Origin: Streptomyces blattellae
Lineage (GTDB): Bacteria > Actinomycetota > Actinomycetes > Streptomycetales > Streptomycetaceae
Assembly (NCBI RefSeq): GCF_009709555.1
Contig: NZ_WJBG01000127.1
Span: forward strand, 62,001 to 126,000
Direction of reading: 5' to 3'
Length of the DNA: 64,000 nt
A model generated the notes under the pieces. It saw only the letters and a list, made by a program, of their open reading frames with translations. It did not search any database and was not told the origin of the DNA. Positions 26,032 through 33,517 of this stretch are shown piece after piece (position 1 is the first letter of the stretch; each line of letters opens with the position of its first letter). Position numbers and translations under genes: made by a program.

Positions 26032-26883
26032 ATGACACAGACGGCGTTGGACCGGGTGACCGAACTGGCTGCCCAGCATCTCGGATGCCCGGTGTCGGAA
26101 GTGGCTCCGGACCGTGAGTTCGTGGACCTGGGAGCGGACTCCTTCCAGATGGTCAGCGTGCTGCGGGAACTCGAAGAGGGTTTCGGCGCCCGTGTCATGA
26201 TGCGAGAGCTGTTCGAGGAGGCGGCAACTCCCCAACTGCTCGTGAAAGTAGTGCCGGAACGCATGCAACCAGGAGCCGGGGCGGCGGTACCGGCGCCCGC
26301 ACCGACCGACTCGGAGTCGGAGCCCGCCCCGGCCGCGCCGACGTCGGCCGAGGTGTTGGAAACCGCGCCCGCGGCCACTGCAGAACAGGGCTACGCCAGT
26401 CAGAACGCCCTCGATCTGCTCGCCCGCCAGGTCCAGGTGATCGCCGAGGGGCAACTCCACCTCCCAGCCGATGGACGACGAGGCCCGCTGAACCACCGCC
26501 CGGCGCCTGCTGCACGACGACACCCTCAAGCCCGAAGACCGCCTCGCCGGACTGCTGTTGCTCCTCCATGCCCAGCGGCCCGCCGCCATCCCCCGGCTCA
26601 CCATCGACCACATCGAGGAGACGGCGGAGCCGTCCGCATCCGCCCCGGCGCCGTCCCGGTCGAGCTTCCCGCACCCGTCGCTGAACTGGCCCTCCAACAG
26701 GTCGCGGTCCGCCGCAGCCATGCCGTCCTCGCCGCCGCACGGCTCCGCACCCTCGTCATCGGCATCACCGACGCCGTCACATGGCAGCGAGCCGCCGCCG
26801 GAGACTGGGCCGCCTACGCCGCCGAGGTCAACCGCCGCACTCCACCACAACGTCCGATCCATGAACCAGGAGCACCGACATGA
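26032..26883 (+). CDS. Acyl carrier protein with aberrant C-terminal extension
   Basis: The first about 80 residues are a carrier domain: MTQTALDRVTELAAQHLGCP, then FVDLGADSFQMVSVLRELEE, where the Ser of ADS is the phosphopantetheine site. An Ala/Pro-rich linker and a helix NALDLLARQVQVIAEG follow. After about residue 145 the frame runs through recombinase-like remnant sequence to a stop at 26883. In a neighbouring frame the ACP would end near 26493 (MDDEAR stop), so a small frameshift probably created the extension. AAGGAG precedes ATG 26032. The stop overlaps the next start by four bases. Possibly transcribed but orphaned from its synthase. Confidence 0.65.
   Translation: MTQTALDRVTELAAQHLGCPVSEVAPDREFVDLGADSFQMVSVLRELEEGFGARVMMRELFEEAATPQLLVKVVPERMQPGAGAAVPAPAPTDSESEPAPAAPTSAEVLETAPAATAEQGYASQNALDLLARQVQVIAEGQLHLPADGRRGPLNHRPAPAARRHPQARRPPRRTAVAPPCPAARRHPPAHHRPHRGDGGAVRIRPGAVPVELPAPVAELALQQVAVRRSHAVLAAARLRTLVIGITDAVTWQRAAAGDWAAYAAEVNRRTPPQRPIHEPGAPT
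26490..26850 (+). pseudogene. Recombinase/integrase-like remnant
   Basis: One frame reads ARRLLHDDTLKPEDRLAGLL then LLLHAQRPAAIPRLTIDHIE. Near 26615 the match moves to the ACP frame: GAVRIRPGAVPVELPAPVAE, then WQRAAAGDWAAYAAEVNRR. This pattern (HDD..LKPEDR..GLL.LLYAQ..AI.RLT..H) is common in Streptomyces tyrosine-recombinase-like proteins. The N-terminal half is missing and the frame is broken. Assignment rests on remembered family pattern, hence moderate confidence. Confidence 0.45.
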
Positions 26884-27608
26884 GATTCGACGATCACCGT
26901 GTGGTCATCACCGCCGCCGGCCGCGATTTTGGACGCACTTTGGCCATCCGTCTCGCGGACCTCGGCGCCGAGGTCTTCCTCTCCGCACGCACTCTCGCCG
27001 CCGCCGAACGTGTCCGCGACGAGATTCGCGGCCGAGGGCACCAGCAGGTCCACGCCTTCGCCTGCGACCTGACGGACCCGGCCTCGATCCGCGACTTCGC
27101 TGCCGGCATCGCCCGTCACACCGACCGCATCGACGTGCTGATCAACAACGGCTCCCGCTACCTCGAAGGACCAGCCCTCCAATCCGCATCCGACGCCGAC
27201 GTCGTCGACACCATCGCCTCCGGCGCCACCGGCACCGTCTTGGCCGTGAAGAACTTCCTCCCTCTCCTGCTCAACTCGGATAAGCCGGACGTGGTGACCA
27301 TGATCTCCGCCTGCGGAACGGCCGGTCATCACCGCTCGGACGCGCACGACGCCTTCTACGCGGCCAAGAGCGCCCAGGCAGGGTTCGCCGAGATCCTCTC
27401 CAAGCGCCTGAGGCCCCAGGGGGTCCGGGTGATTTCCCTCTACCCGCCCGACTTCGACAACCCCGACCCGCTCTCCGAGCAGTGGGAGGCCACACCGCGC
27501 GAGGCCAAGGACGCCCTCACCGCGCAGTCACTCGTGGAGTGCATCCTCTTCGCCGTCGCCCAGCCCCGCGACTGCTTCATCAAGGCGTTCCACTTCGAAC
27601 AGGTCTGA
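26880..27608 (+). CDS. Short-chain dehydrogenase/reductase with altered active site
   Basis: 242 residues, Rossmann fold. The cofactor loop VVITAAGRDFGRTLAIRLAD departs from TGxxxGxG, FACDLTDPASIRDFA follows, then VLINNGSRYLEG (NNG instead of NNAG), and the catalytic segment HDAFYAAKSAQAGF has Tyr three residues before Lys instead of four. It ends with PRDCFIKAFHFEQV. AGGAG precedes ATG 26880, which overlaps the upstream stop (ATGA). A terminator follows. A ketoreductase-like partner of the lost PKS is plausible, but the shifted Tyr raises doubt about activity. Confidence 0.85.
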   Translation: MRFDDHRVVITAAGRDFGRTLAIRLADLGAEVFLSARTLAAAERVRDEIRGRGHQQVHAFACDLTDPASIRDFAAGIARHTDRIDVLINNGSRYLEGPALQSASDADVVDTIASGATGTVLAVKNFLPLLLNSDKPDVVTMISACGTAGHHRSDAHDAFYAAKSAQAGFAEILSKRLRPQGVRVISLYPPDFDNPDPLSEQWEATPREAKDALTAQSLVECILFAVAQPRDCFIKAFHFEQV

Positions 27609-27643
27609 CCGATTCCCGGCACGTCCACGCACAGCGACTCACC

Positions 27644-27679
27644 CCTCGGTCCGGGGCCCATGGACCCCGGACCGAGGGC
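27644..27679 (+). terminator. Hairpin terminator after SDR gene
   Basis: 14-bp arms (ccctcggtccgggg / ccccggaccgaggg) around an 8-base loop, about 36 bp after the stop at 27608. Confidence 0.75.
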
Positions 27680-27754
27680 ATTCAGACAGTGTGCTGCGCG
27701 CACCGCGCTCGCTACCGAGCCCGATCGTCGTGACCCGCTGACCCGGTCAAGGGC

Positions 27755-27788
27755 ACTGGTCCCCAACTGGTCCCCAACTGGTCCCCAA
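27755..27788. repeat. Three tandem copies of an 11-bp unit
   Basis: actggtcccca occurs three times head-to-tail beside tRNA-Pro. On the minus strand it reads like the end of an integrase (a frame LGTSWGPVPLTG), a tail seen at the 3' ends of some actinobacterial integrases; no integrase body is present. Confidence 0.75.
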
Positions 27789-27797
27789 GAACGATCA

Positions 27798-27831
27798 AGG
27801 GCCGGTTTCGGAAACCTCCGAAACCGGCCCT
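27798..27831 (-). terminator. Terminator of tRNA-Pro
   Basis: 15-bp perfect arms (agggccggtttcgga / tccgaaaccggccct) with a 4-base loop, 20 bp beyond the tRNA 3' end. Confidence 0.8.
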
Positions 27832-27851
27832 GACCTCCAACTGTCTCCAGT

Positions 27852-27924
<73 letters not shown>

Positions 27925-28038
27925 ATGCCCGTCTGACCTGGGGTTTCCCCTGGCCGAACGTGCATGGAAACAATACCGCACTCGGGCAGATGGTCGCGCA
28001 CTCGTTTATGCGGGGCGAACATCGCAGAGCCTCGCTTG

Positions 28039-28058
28039 ACCTCATGTTTGGTTGAGGT
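28039..28058. promoter_or_regulatory. Inverted repeat upstream of transketolase pair
   Basis: ACCTCA-N8-TGAGGT lies 16 bp before the ATG at 28074 and overlaps a TTGACC promoter-like hexamer. Candidate operator; no adjacent dedicated regulator is evident. Confidence 0.35.
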
Positions 28059-28073
28059 TGCACGATCGTCGGC

Positions 28074-28781
28074 ATGACGATCACCGAGGAAAACGGGCGG
28101 ACGTACGGCTACGCCGACCTGCCCGGGCTCATGAGCCTGATGTCCGGCGACGAGAAGCACGGACTGGCGGCGACGTCCACGCTGGATGCGCTGTGGGTGC
28201 TCTACGACCGGGTGCTGCGAGTGGGCCCGGAGCTGACGGACGACCCCAAGCGGGACCGGTTTCTACTGTCCAAGGGGCACGGGCCGATGGCGTACTACGC
28301 GGTCCTGGCCGCGAAGGGCTTCGTTCCGCTGGAGTGGCTGCCGGATTTCGGTTCGTACGACTCCCCGCTCGGCCACCACCCCGACCGGGTGCTCGTGCCG
28401 GGGGCGGAGATCGGCAGCGGTTCGCTGGGGCACGGGCTGCCGATCGCCGTCGGTATGGCGCTGGGGCTGCGCGCCCAAGGGCTCGACGAGCCGCGGGTCT
28501 GGACGCTCGTCGGAGACGCCGAGCTGGACGAGGGCAGCAACCATGAGGCGATCGCCTTCGCCGGGCCCGCCGGGCTGGAGCGACTGCACACCGTCGTCAT
28601 CGACAACGCCTCCGCCACGTACGCACGGCCCGGCGGGATCGCCGCCCGTTTCGAGGCCGCGGGCTGGTCGGCGGTCACGGTCGACGGACGTGACCACGAG
28701 GCGTTGTACGCCGCGTCCACCGCTCCGCACCCGGGGCGCCCGCACGTGGTCGTGGCCCGCGTCGAGCCGAAGTACGCCTGA
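28074..28781 (+). CDS. Transketolase, N-terminal (ThDP-binding) subunit
   Basis: 235 residues. Segments: FLLSKGHGPMAYYAVLAAKG, GSGSLGHGLPIAVGMALGLR, and the ThDP/metal motif VWTLVGDAELDEGSNHEAIA then VVIDNASAT. These are the PP-domain half of a transketolase; the Pyr-domain half is the next gene. In the split form the two subunits form one enzyme. Such pairs act on sugar phosphates or in specialised pathways. The ATG has no clear ribosome site and may be near-leaderless. It lacks the long C-terminal domain of full-length Tkt. Confidence 0.88.
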   Translation: MTITEENGRTYGYADLPGLMSLMSGDEKHGLAATSTLDALWVLYDRVLRVGPELTDDPKRDRFLLSKGHGPMAYYAVLAAKGFVPLEWLPDFGSYDSPLGHHPDRVLVPGAEIGSGSLGHGLPIAVGMALGLRAQGLDEPRVWTLVGDAELDEGSNHEAIAFAGPAGLERLHTVVIDNASATYARPGGIAARFEAAGWSAVTVDGRDHEALYAASTAPHPGRPHVVVARVEPKYA

Positions 28782-28800
28782 GCACCACCCGCACACGCCC

Positions 28801-28862
28801 ACTCCACTCGCTCCCACTCCACTCGCTCCCACTCCGCCTCGCTCCCACTCCGCCTCGCTCCC
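28801..28862. repeat. Short tandem repeats between transketolase halves
   Basis: Two copies of actccactcgctccc followed by two copies of actccgcctcgctccc fill most of the 160-bp spacer between the subunit genes. Recent slippage or duplication is likely. Confidence 0.8.
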
Positions 28863-28941
28863 ATTCCGACCTCACTTCCGCCCAACCCCGCGCCCACACC
28901 ACCCCACGCCCACTCGACCTCAACAGAAGGGCTCGAACCCC

Positions 28942-29844
28942 ATGGACACCATGCGCGACCGTTTCGCACCCGTCGCCTCCCGGCTGCTCGACGAGGATCC
29001 GCGGGTCGCGGTCGTTCTCGCCGTGATCGGCTCGGACAGTTTCGAGGAGGCTCGGCGGCGCCATCCTGACCGGGTGATCGACGTCGGTATCCGCGAGCAG
29101 CTCTTGGTCGGGGCGGGCGCGGGGCTGGCACTCACCGGGATGCGGCCGATCGTGCACACCTTCGCCAGTTTTCTCGTGGAGCGGCCGTTCGAACAGGTGA
29201 AGCTGGATCTCGGGCATCAGGACGTCGGTGCGGTGCTGGTGAGCGCTGCCGCGTCGTTCGACTGGCCGGCCGGCGGCTACACGCACATGGCACCGGGCGA
29301 CGTGGCGCTGCTCGACACCCTGGACGGCTGGACCGTGCATGTGCCCGGGCATCCGGACGAGGCGGAGACTCTGCTGCGGCATGCGGTCGCCGCCGGTGAA
29401 GACAAGGTGTACGTCCGGTTGTCCCTCCAGTCGAACACGACCGGACGCCCGGTCGACGGGGCGCCGCGCCTTCTCACGGTCCGCGAGGGCCGCTCCGGCG
29501 CCGTCGTCGCCGTGGGCCCGGTGCTCGACGCCGTGCTCGACGCCACCGAGGGCCTCGACCTGACCGTCCTGTACGCGACGACCGTACGGCCCTTCGACGC
29601 GGACGCACTGCGCCGGGCCACGGAGGGGGCCGGAACCGATGTCGTCCTCGTCGAGCCCTACCTCGCGGGTACGTCGACCGCCGCCGCGAACGACGCGCTC
29701 GCCGACGTACCCCACCGTGTCCTGGGCCTGGGCGTCGGCCGTCGTGAGCTGCGGCGCTACGGCGGTGTCGAGGAGCATGTCGCCGCTCACGGCCTGGACG
29801 CCGGGTCGCTTCGGGAGCGGATCACGGGGTTCGTGGGCCGCTAG
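28942..29844 (+). CDS. Transketolase, C-terminal (Pyr plus TK_C) subunit
   Basis: 300 residues. Pyr domain: VAVVLAVIGSDSFEEARRRH, then VIDVGIREQLLVGAGAGLAL with the Glu that activates ThDP (IREQ), and RPIVHTFASFLVERPFEQVK. The TK_C domain follows (VVAVGPVLDAVLDAT, VLYATTVRPFDADALRRATE). Pairs with the gene at 28074 to form a complete enzyme. AAGG lies about 12 bases before ATG 28942. The stop overlaps the convergent YjbR gene by four bases. Confidence 0.88.
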   Translation: MDTMRDRFAPVASRLLDEDPRVAVVLAVIGSDSFEEARRRHPDRVIDVGIREQLLVGAGAGLALTGMRPIVHTFASFLVERPFEQVKLDLGHQDVGAVLVSAAASFDWPAGGYTHMAPGDVALLDTLDGWTVHVPGHPDEAETLLRHAVAAGEDKVYVRLSLQSNTTGRPVDGAPRLLTVREGRSGAVVAVGPVLDAVLDATEGLDLTVLYATTVRPFDADALRRATEGAGTDVVLVEPYLAGTSTAAANDALADVPHRVLGLGVGRRELRRYGGVEEHVAAHGLDAGSLRERITGFVGR

Positions 29845-30200
29845 TCCGCGGCCAGCAGCCCCAGCTCCGGGTGGGCGTCGAGGAGCCGGGTCGGCGCTGC
29901 CTGGCGCCAGGAGTCGGCGAGGATGTCTCTCAGCTCGCCCTCGTCCTCCAGTGCGGCGAGCCGGACCCGGACCCAGGCGAACATCGCCTCGTGCTCGGCG
30001 ATCCAGAACTTCTCCGGCTCGGCCAGGACCAGCTCGTCGCGCTCCTCCTTGGGGCAGCGCACGGCGATGGAGGCCTCCTCCTCGGGCAGTGTGGCGAACA
30101 TCTTGTCCGCGACCCGGAACGTGGGCATGCTCCAGGCGATCTTCTCCGTCGTGCCCGGCAGGGACAGGGCGATACGTCGTACGTCTTCGGCATCCGGCAT
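29841..30200 (-). CDS. MmcQ/YjbR-family DNA-binding-like protein
   Basis: 119 residues. The family pattern MPDAEDVRRIALSLPGTTEK, then WSMPTFRVADKMFATLPEEE and LVLAEPEKFWIAEHEAMFAW is unmistakable for MmcQ/YjbR (CyaY-like fold). Biochemical function is unknown; some members bind DNA. It converges on the transketolase subunit with a four-base overlap. No strong ribosome site before ATG 30200. Confidence 0.88.
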   Translation of the reverse strand: MPDAEDVRRIALSLPGTTEKIAWSMPTFRVADKMFATLPEEEASIAVRCPKEERDELVLAEPEKFWIAEHEAMFAWVRVRLAALEDEGELRDILADSWRQAAPTRLLDAHPELGLLAAD

Positions 30201-30230
30201 GAGACGCACCGTAGCGGCTCCCACTGACAA

Positions 30231-30767
30231 TCAGCAGGTGAGAGCGTCCGCTCCGACCTGCTTGAAGTAGATGGTCGTCGGCCGCAGCACCCCGTCGGGG
30301 CTCGCCGCGTAGTCGGGAATCGCGCCGAGCGGGGTCCAGCCGGCGGAGCGGTAGAGGCGTTCGGCGAGGCTGTCGGTCTCGGTGTCGAGGTGGAGGAGGG
30401 TGATGCCCGCTTCCGCTGCCGCCTGTTCTGCGGTGTCGAGGAGCGCACGGCCGAGGCCCTGCCCCCGCGCGTCGCGGTGCACCATCAGCTTGACCAGTTC
30501 CGCGCGGTGACGGCTGTTGGGCTTGTCGGGGAAGGCCAGGCTGACCGTGCCGACCACCCGGCCTGTCTCGTCTCGTGCCACCCACACCGCGAGCCGTCCG
30601 GCGGCCAGGGCGGCGGCCCGGTCCGTCCACCACGCCACGGCCGCCGCGCGGTCGAGCGGCGCGAGGAAGCCGATGGAGGCACCCGAGTGCACGGTGTCGG
30701 TCAGCAGGTCGGTCAACTCCTCGACCATCGCGCGCAGTTGATCCGCGTCCATGCGTATGACGGTCAT
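30231..30767 (-). CDS. GNAT-family N-acetyltransferase
   Basis: 178 residues. The acetyl-CoA binding signature is VHRDARGQGLGRALLDTAEQ (Q/R-x-x-G-x-G/A), preceded by VVGTVSLAFPDKPNSRHRAE and followed by LYRSAGWTPLGAIPDYAASP. The start overlaps the Xre-cupin stop by four bases (ATGA), so the regulator and acetyltransferase form a coupled operon; the acetyltransferase may modify the ligand the cupin senses (inference). Confidence 0.9.
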   Translation of the reverse strand: MTVIRMDADQLRAMVEELTDLLTDTVHSGASIGFLAPLDRAAAVAWWTDRAAALAAGRLAVWVARDETGRVVGTVSLAFPDKPNSRHRAELVKLMVHRDARGQGLGRALLDTAEQAAAEAGITLLHLDTETDSLAERLYRSAGWTPLGAIPDYAASPDGVLRPTTIYFKQVGADALTC

Positions 30768-31342
30768 GGCAGCACCACCGCCAGCACATACCGGACCTCC
30801 TCGGCGCCGGTGCACCGGAACCGCGTCGGCCCCCACACCCGCAGTCGCAGGCAGTCACCCGCGTCGAGCCGGTGTTCGATGTCCTGCGCGGTCACCTGAA
30901 GGACTCCCTCCAGGACCCAGATGTGCTGCTCCAGTCCCGGCACGGGCGGCCGGTCGTACGCGATGTCGGCGCCCGCGGCGAGCCGCCCCTCGACGAGTTC
31001 ACCGCGCAGCCCGGCATGCGGTGGGGACACCGACCGCCGTACGAACCCCGAGGACCGGTCCTCCCACACGTGCTGCTCGGCCGCCCGCACCAGCAGTGCG
31101 GGCTCCTGCTCGACCTCGCTGAGCAACTGGGACATGGTCCGTCCGTAGACGGCGCAGAGGCGGTTGAGGAGGGACGCCGTGGGGCTGACCTCCGCGCGCT
31201 CGGCACGGGACAGCGTCGACCGGCTCACTCCGCTGCGCTCCGCCAACTCCCCTAGGGACCAGCCCCGTTCGGCCCGCAGCTCGGCGAGGCGGGCACCTAG
31301 CCGGGTGTCCACGGGGTCCGGCACGGCTTCTACTTGTTTCAC
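30764..31342 (-). CDS. Xre-family regulator with C-terminal cupin domain
   Basis: 192 residues from GTG 31342. HTH: LGARLAELRAERGWSLGELA then ERSGVSRSTLSRAERAEVSP (about residues 14-55). The cupin domain follows, with PPVPGLEQHIWVLEGVLQVT and DIEHRLDAGDCLRLR. A small inverted repeat just upstream (31347-31359) could be its operator. Cotranscribed with the GNAT gene. The effector is probably a small metabolite bound in the cupin barrel. Confidence 0.88.
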   Translation of the reverse strand: MKQVEAVPDPVDTRLGARLAELRAERGWSLGELAERSGVSRSTLSRAERAEVSPTASLLNRLCAVYGRTMSQLLSEVEQEPALLVRAAEQHVWEDRSSGFVRRSVSPPHAGLRGELVEGRLAAGADIAYDRPPVPGLEQHIWVLEGVLQVTAQDIEHRLDAGDCLRLRVWGPTRFRCTGAEEVRYVLAVVLP

Positions 31343-31346
31343 ATCC

Positions 31347-31359
31347 GGGATGCTATCCC
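31347..31359. promoter_or_regulatory. Candidate Xre autoregulatory operator
   Basis: GGGAT-GCT-ATCCC, 13-bp palindrome starting 5 bp upstream of the GTG start of the Xre-cupin gene, in an AT-richer patch (tatacg). Confidence 0.4.
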
Positions 31360-31559
31360 ATATACGAGAGGCCGCGCCCGTGAGGTCCACGCCGTGCGGC
31401 GCGGAGGTCGTCCGAGGAGTGCTCCAGGCAGGGCTGGAATCCCCCGCTCTCGCAGGCGAGGACGACGTACGTCGTGGCACGGATTGCCGGGTACGGCCCC
31501 AGCCACGGGTCCTTGGCCAGCTCCGCCAACGGAACCTCCCCGGCGTCCGGGCAGGCCGG

Positions 31560-31830
31560 CGGCTCCCCCGGCGTCCTGGACCCTGATGCGGACGCGACCG
31601 GGCGGGCTCCCAGGACGTGATGTCGTCGTCGACGAGGGCATCGGTGTCCCGCACCGCCGCATCCGGTATGTCACCGCTGTCGCCGCCCCGCCCCCGGCCA
31701 CGGCGTGCTACCGGTCCGCGCCGATGAGGTGGGCCCGTAGTCCGAAGCACTGCACGTCCGCGCTGCGCACCCAGCACGCGGCCAGGTCCAGGCTGCCGTC
31801 GGCCACCCGCGGCATCGACGATCTTTCGCT
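31560..31830 (-). pseudogene. LysR-type regulator C-terminal remnant
   Basis: The minus strand from about 31815 reads VADGSLDLAACWVRSADVQC then FGLRAHLIGADR and an in-frame TAG, then HAVAGGG. After a frame change it reads DIPDAAVRDTDALVDDDITS. This matches the effector-binding domain style of LysR proteins (GSLDLAVCW..., GLRARLIG). No HTH part is present. The remainder of the gap 31343-31910 holds another short open fragment (VPLAELAKDPWLGPYPAIRA) that I cannot place. Confidence 0.5.
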
Positions 31831-31910
31831 TGGCGTGTACGAAGTAGCAGACCGGTGGGCTGGCGAGTGGCCGCTCCCCGTCAGAAGACCGAAAGCCAGA
31901 ACACCGAAGG

Positions 31911-32489
31911 TCAGAACACCGGAAGCCCGTCGGCCTCCCGCCGCTCAAGCCGGGCGACAAGATCTGCCGCCGCCGACTTGATGGTCTCCAGGCCCGGCTT
32001 GCCCCAGGGCCGCGGTGCCACGTCGAAGACGCAGATGGTGCCGAGCACCATGTCCGTACTGTCGATGAGCGGTGCGCCGAGATAGGAACGGATGCCGAAC
32101 TCGTCGACGACGGGGTTGCCGGCGAACCGCGGATAGTCGCAGACGTCCTCCAGGACGAGCGCCTTCCGCCGGACCACCACATGGGGGCAGAACCCATGGT
32201 CGCGCGGGAGGGTCCGGCCGAACTCCGGACTGGTGCCGTCGCGCTTCACGAACGGGTCGGTGGCCGGGAGATGCAGGCCCGCGAAGAACTGCCGGTTCTC
32301 GTCGATGAAGTTGACCATGGCGTACGGCGCTCCGGTCAGCTCGGCGAGACCGTCCGCGAAGGCGTCGAGGGCGGGCTCGGTCCGCTCCCCCAGGCCCAGC
32401 CGACGCAGGCGTTCGGCCCGGGCGGGGGCCTCCTTGTCCTCGGGCGTGAGCAGCAGACGACCGGCCGGACGCGGCGGGTCGTAGCTCAT
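31911..32489 (-). CDS. GAF-domain protein downstream of conservon
   Basis: 192 residues with a single GAF domain (about 45-185): ALDAFADGLAELTGAPYAMV, then NFIDENRQFFAGLHLP, RDHGFCPHVVVRRKALVLED and SYLGAPLIDSTDMVLGTICV. No output domain. ATG 32489 lies 60 bp after the cvnD stop on the same strand, so it probably belongs to the conservon operon as an extra signal-sensing component. Bound ligand unknown. Confidence 0.88.
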   Translation of the reverse strand: MSYDPPRPAGRLLLTPEDKEAPARAERLRRLGLGERTEPALDAFADGLAELTGAPYAMVNFIDENRQFFAGLHLPATDPFVKRDGTSPEFGRTLPRDHGFCPHVVVRRKALVLEDVCDYPRFAGNPVVDEFGIRSYLGAPLIDSTDMVLGTICVFDVAPRPWGKPGLETIKSAAADLVARLERREADGLPVF

Positions 32490-32548
32490 CGGCGCACTCC
32501 GTCGCTGTGGGAGTGACTCATAGGCGGGCTCCGTGGGGTGTGCGGGGA

Positions 32549-33166
32549 TCACATGTGGGCGCCGTGGCTCGGCGTCGGGGCCGGGGCGTGGGCGATGAGG
32601 TGCCGTACCAGGGCCAGCAGGGTCTGGACGCCGGAGCTGGAGATCCGGGCGTCGCAGCGCACGACGGGGATCTCGGGGTCGAGGTCGAGGGCCGCGCGTA
32701 CCTCCTCGGGGGCGTAGCGGTAGGAGCCGTCGAACTCGTTGATCGCGACGATGAAGCCCATACCTCGCTGCTCGAAGAAGTCGACGGCGGCGAAGCAGTC
32801 CTCCAGTCGGCGGGTGTCGGCGAGGATGACCGCTCCGAGGGCGCCCTCGGAGAGTTCGTCCCACATGAACCAGAACCGCTCCTGTCCCGGTGTGCCGAAC
32901 AGGTAGAGCACATGTTCCGGGTCGAGGGTGATGCGGCCGAAGTCCATGGCCACCGTCGTCTCGACCTTGTTCTCGATCCCGTCGAGGTTGTCGGTCGCGG
33001 CGCTGACCGTGGTGAGCAACTCCTCCGTGCTGAGCGGCGCGATCTCGCTGACGGCGCCGACGAAGGTCGTCTTGCCGACCCCGAACCCTCCCGCCACCAG
33101 GATCTTGAGCGCGGTGGGGAAGGGATCGGCGCCGTCGTCGTAGTCAGAGCTGTCGTCGTAGTCCAT
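32549..33166 (-). CDS. cvnD: Conservon small GTP-binding protein CvnD
   Basis: 205 residues, Ras/Rab-like fold. G1: LKILVAGGFGVGKTTFVGAV; switch and G3: DFGRITLDPEHVLYLFGTPG-QER; G4 position: FIVAINEFDG. In conservons CvnD acts with CvnA-C in a membrane-associated signalling complex analogous to eukaryotic GPCR systems. The start at 33166 overlaps the cvnC end by 23 bp. The acidic N-terminus (MDYDDSSDYDDG) is unusual but consistent with the start chosen. Confidence 0.93.
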   Translation of the reverse strand: MDYDDSSDYDDGADPFPTALKILVAGGFGVGKTTFVGAVSEIAPLSTEELLTTVSAATDNLDGIENKVETTVAMDFGRITLDPEHVLYLFGTPGQERFWFMWDELSEGALGAVILADTRRLEDCFAAVDFFEQRGMGFIVAINEFDGSYRYAPEEVRAALDLDPEIPVVRCDARISSSGVQTLLALVRHLIAHAPAPTPSHGAHM

Positions 33167-33515
33167 CGAGCACTGCCTCCAGAAGGGCCCGGTCAGTGGG
33201 GTTGTGGTGGAACTCGGGGGGCTTGGTGGTCAGCGCCCCGCAGTCGACGAGGTCGGACAACAGCACCTTGGTGACCACCGCCGGCAGCTTCAGATGGGCG
33301 GCGACCTCGGCGACCGAGACGGGCGCATGGCACAGGTCGAGGGCCTGTGCGTGCTCGGGGCCGAGGTAGCCGAGAGGCGTGGCCCCGGTGGCCATTACCT
33401 GCGACAGTAGGTCGAGCGCGACGGTCGGCCGGGTACGGCCGTTGCTGACCGTGAAGGGGCGCACCAGCCGTCCGGCCGCGTCGTCGAGCCAGGGCCCGTC
33501 GCCGGCCGCCGCCAC
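33144..33515 (-). CDS. cvnC: Conservon DUF742 protein CvnC
   Basis: 123 residues from GTG 33515, chosen because GAGG lies eight bases upstream and it begins two bases after the cvnB stop. DUF742 signature: DDAAGRLVRPFTVSNGRTRP, then HAPVSVAEVAAHLKLPAVVT and KVLLSDLVDCGALTTK, a winged-helix-like region. Tightly coupled to cvnB and cvnD. No enzymatic role; thought to bridge the complex or bind DNA. Confidence 0.9.
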   Translation of the reverse strand: MAAAGDGPWLDDAAGRLVRPFTVSNGRTRPTVALDLLSQVMATGATPLGYLGPEHAQALDLCHAPVSVAEVAAHLKLPAVVTKVLLSDLVDCGALTTKPPEFHHNPTDRALLEAVLDGLRRQL

Positions 33516-33517
33516 GG

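Noticed and set aside
23642..26035. 797-codon plus-strand frame
   Set aside because: It runs antisense through the Usp gene and then through PKS remnant sequence; only the PKS part is meaningful and is listed as a pseudogene.
28801..28862. Repeats resembling a miniature CRISPR array
   Set aside because: Units are directly adjacent with no spacers, and no cas genes are near.
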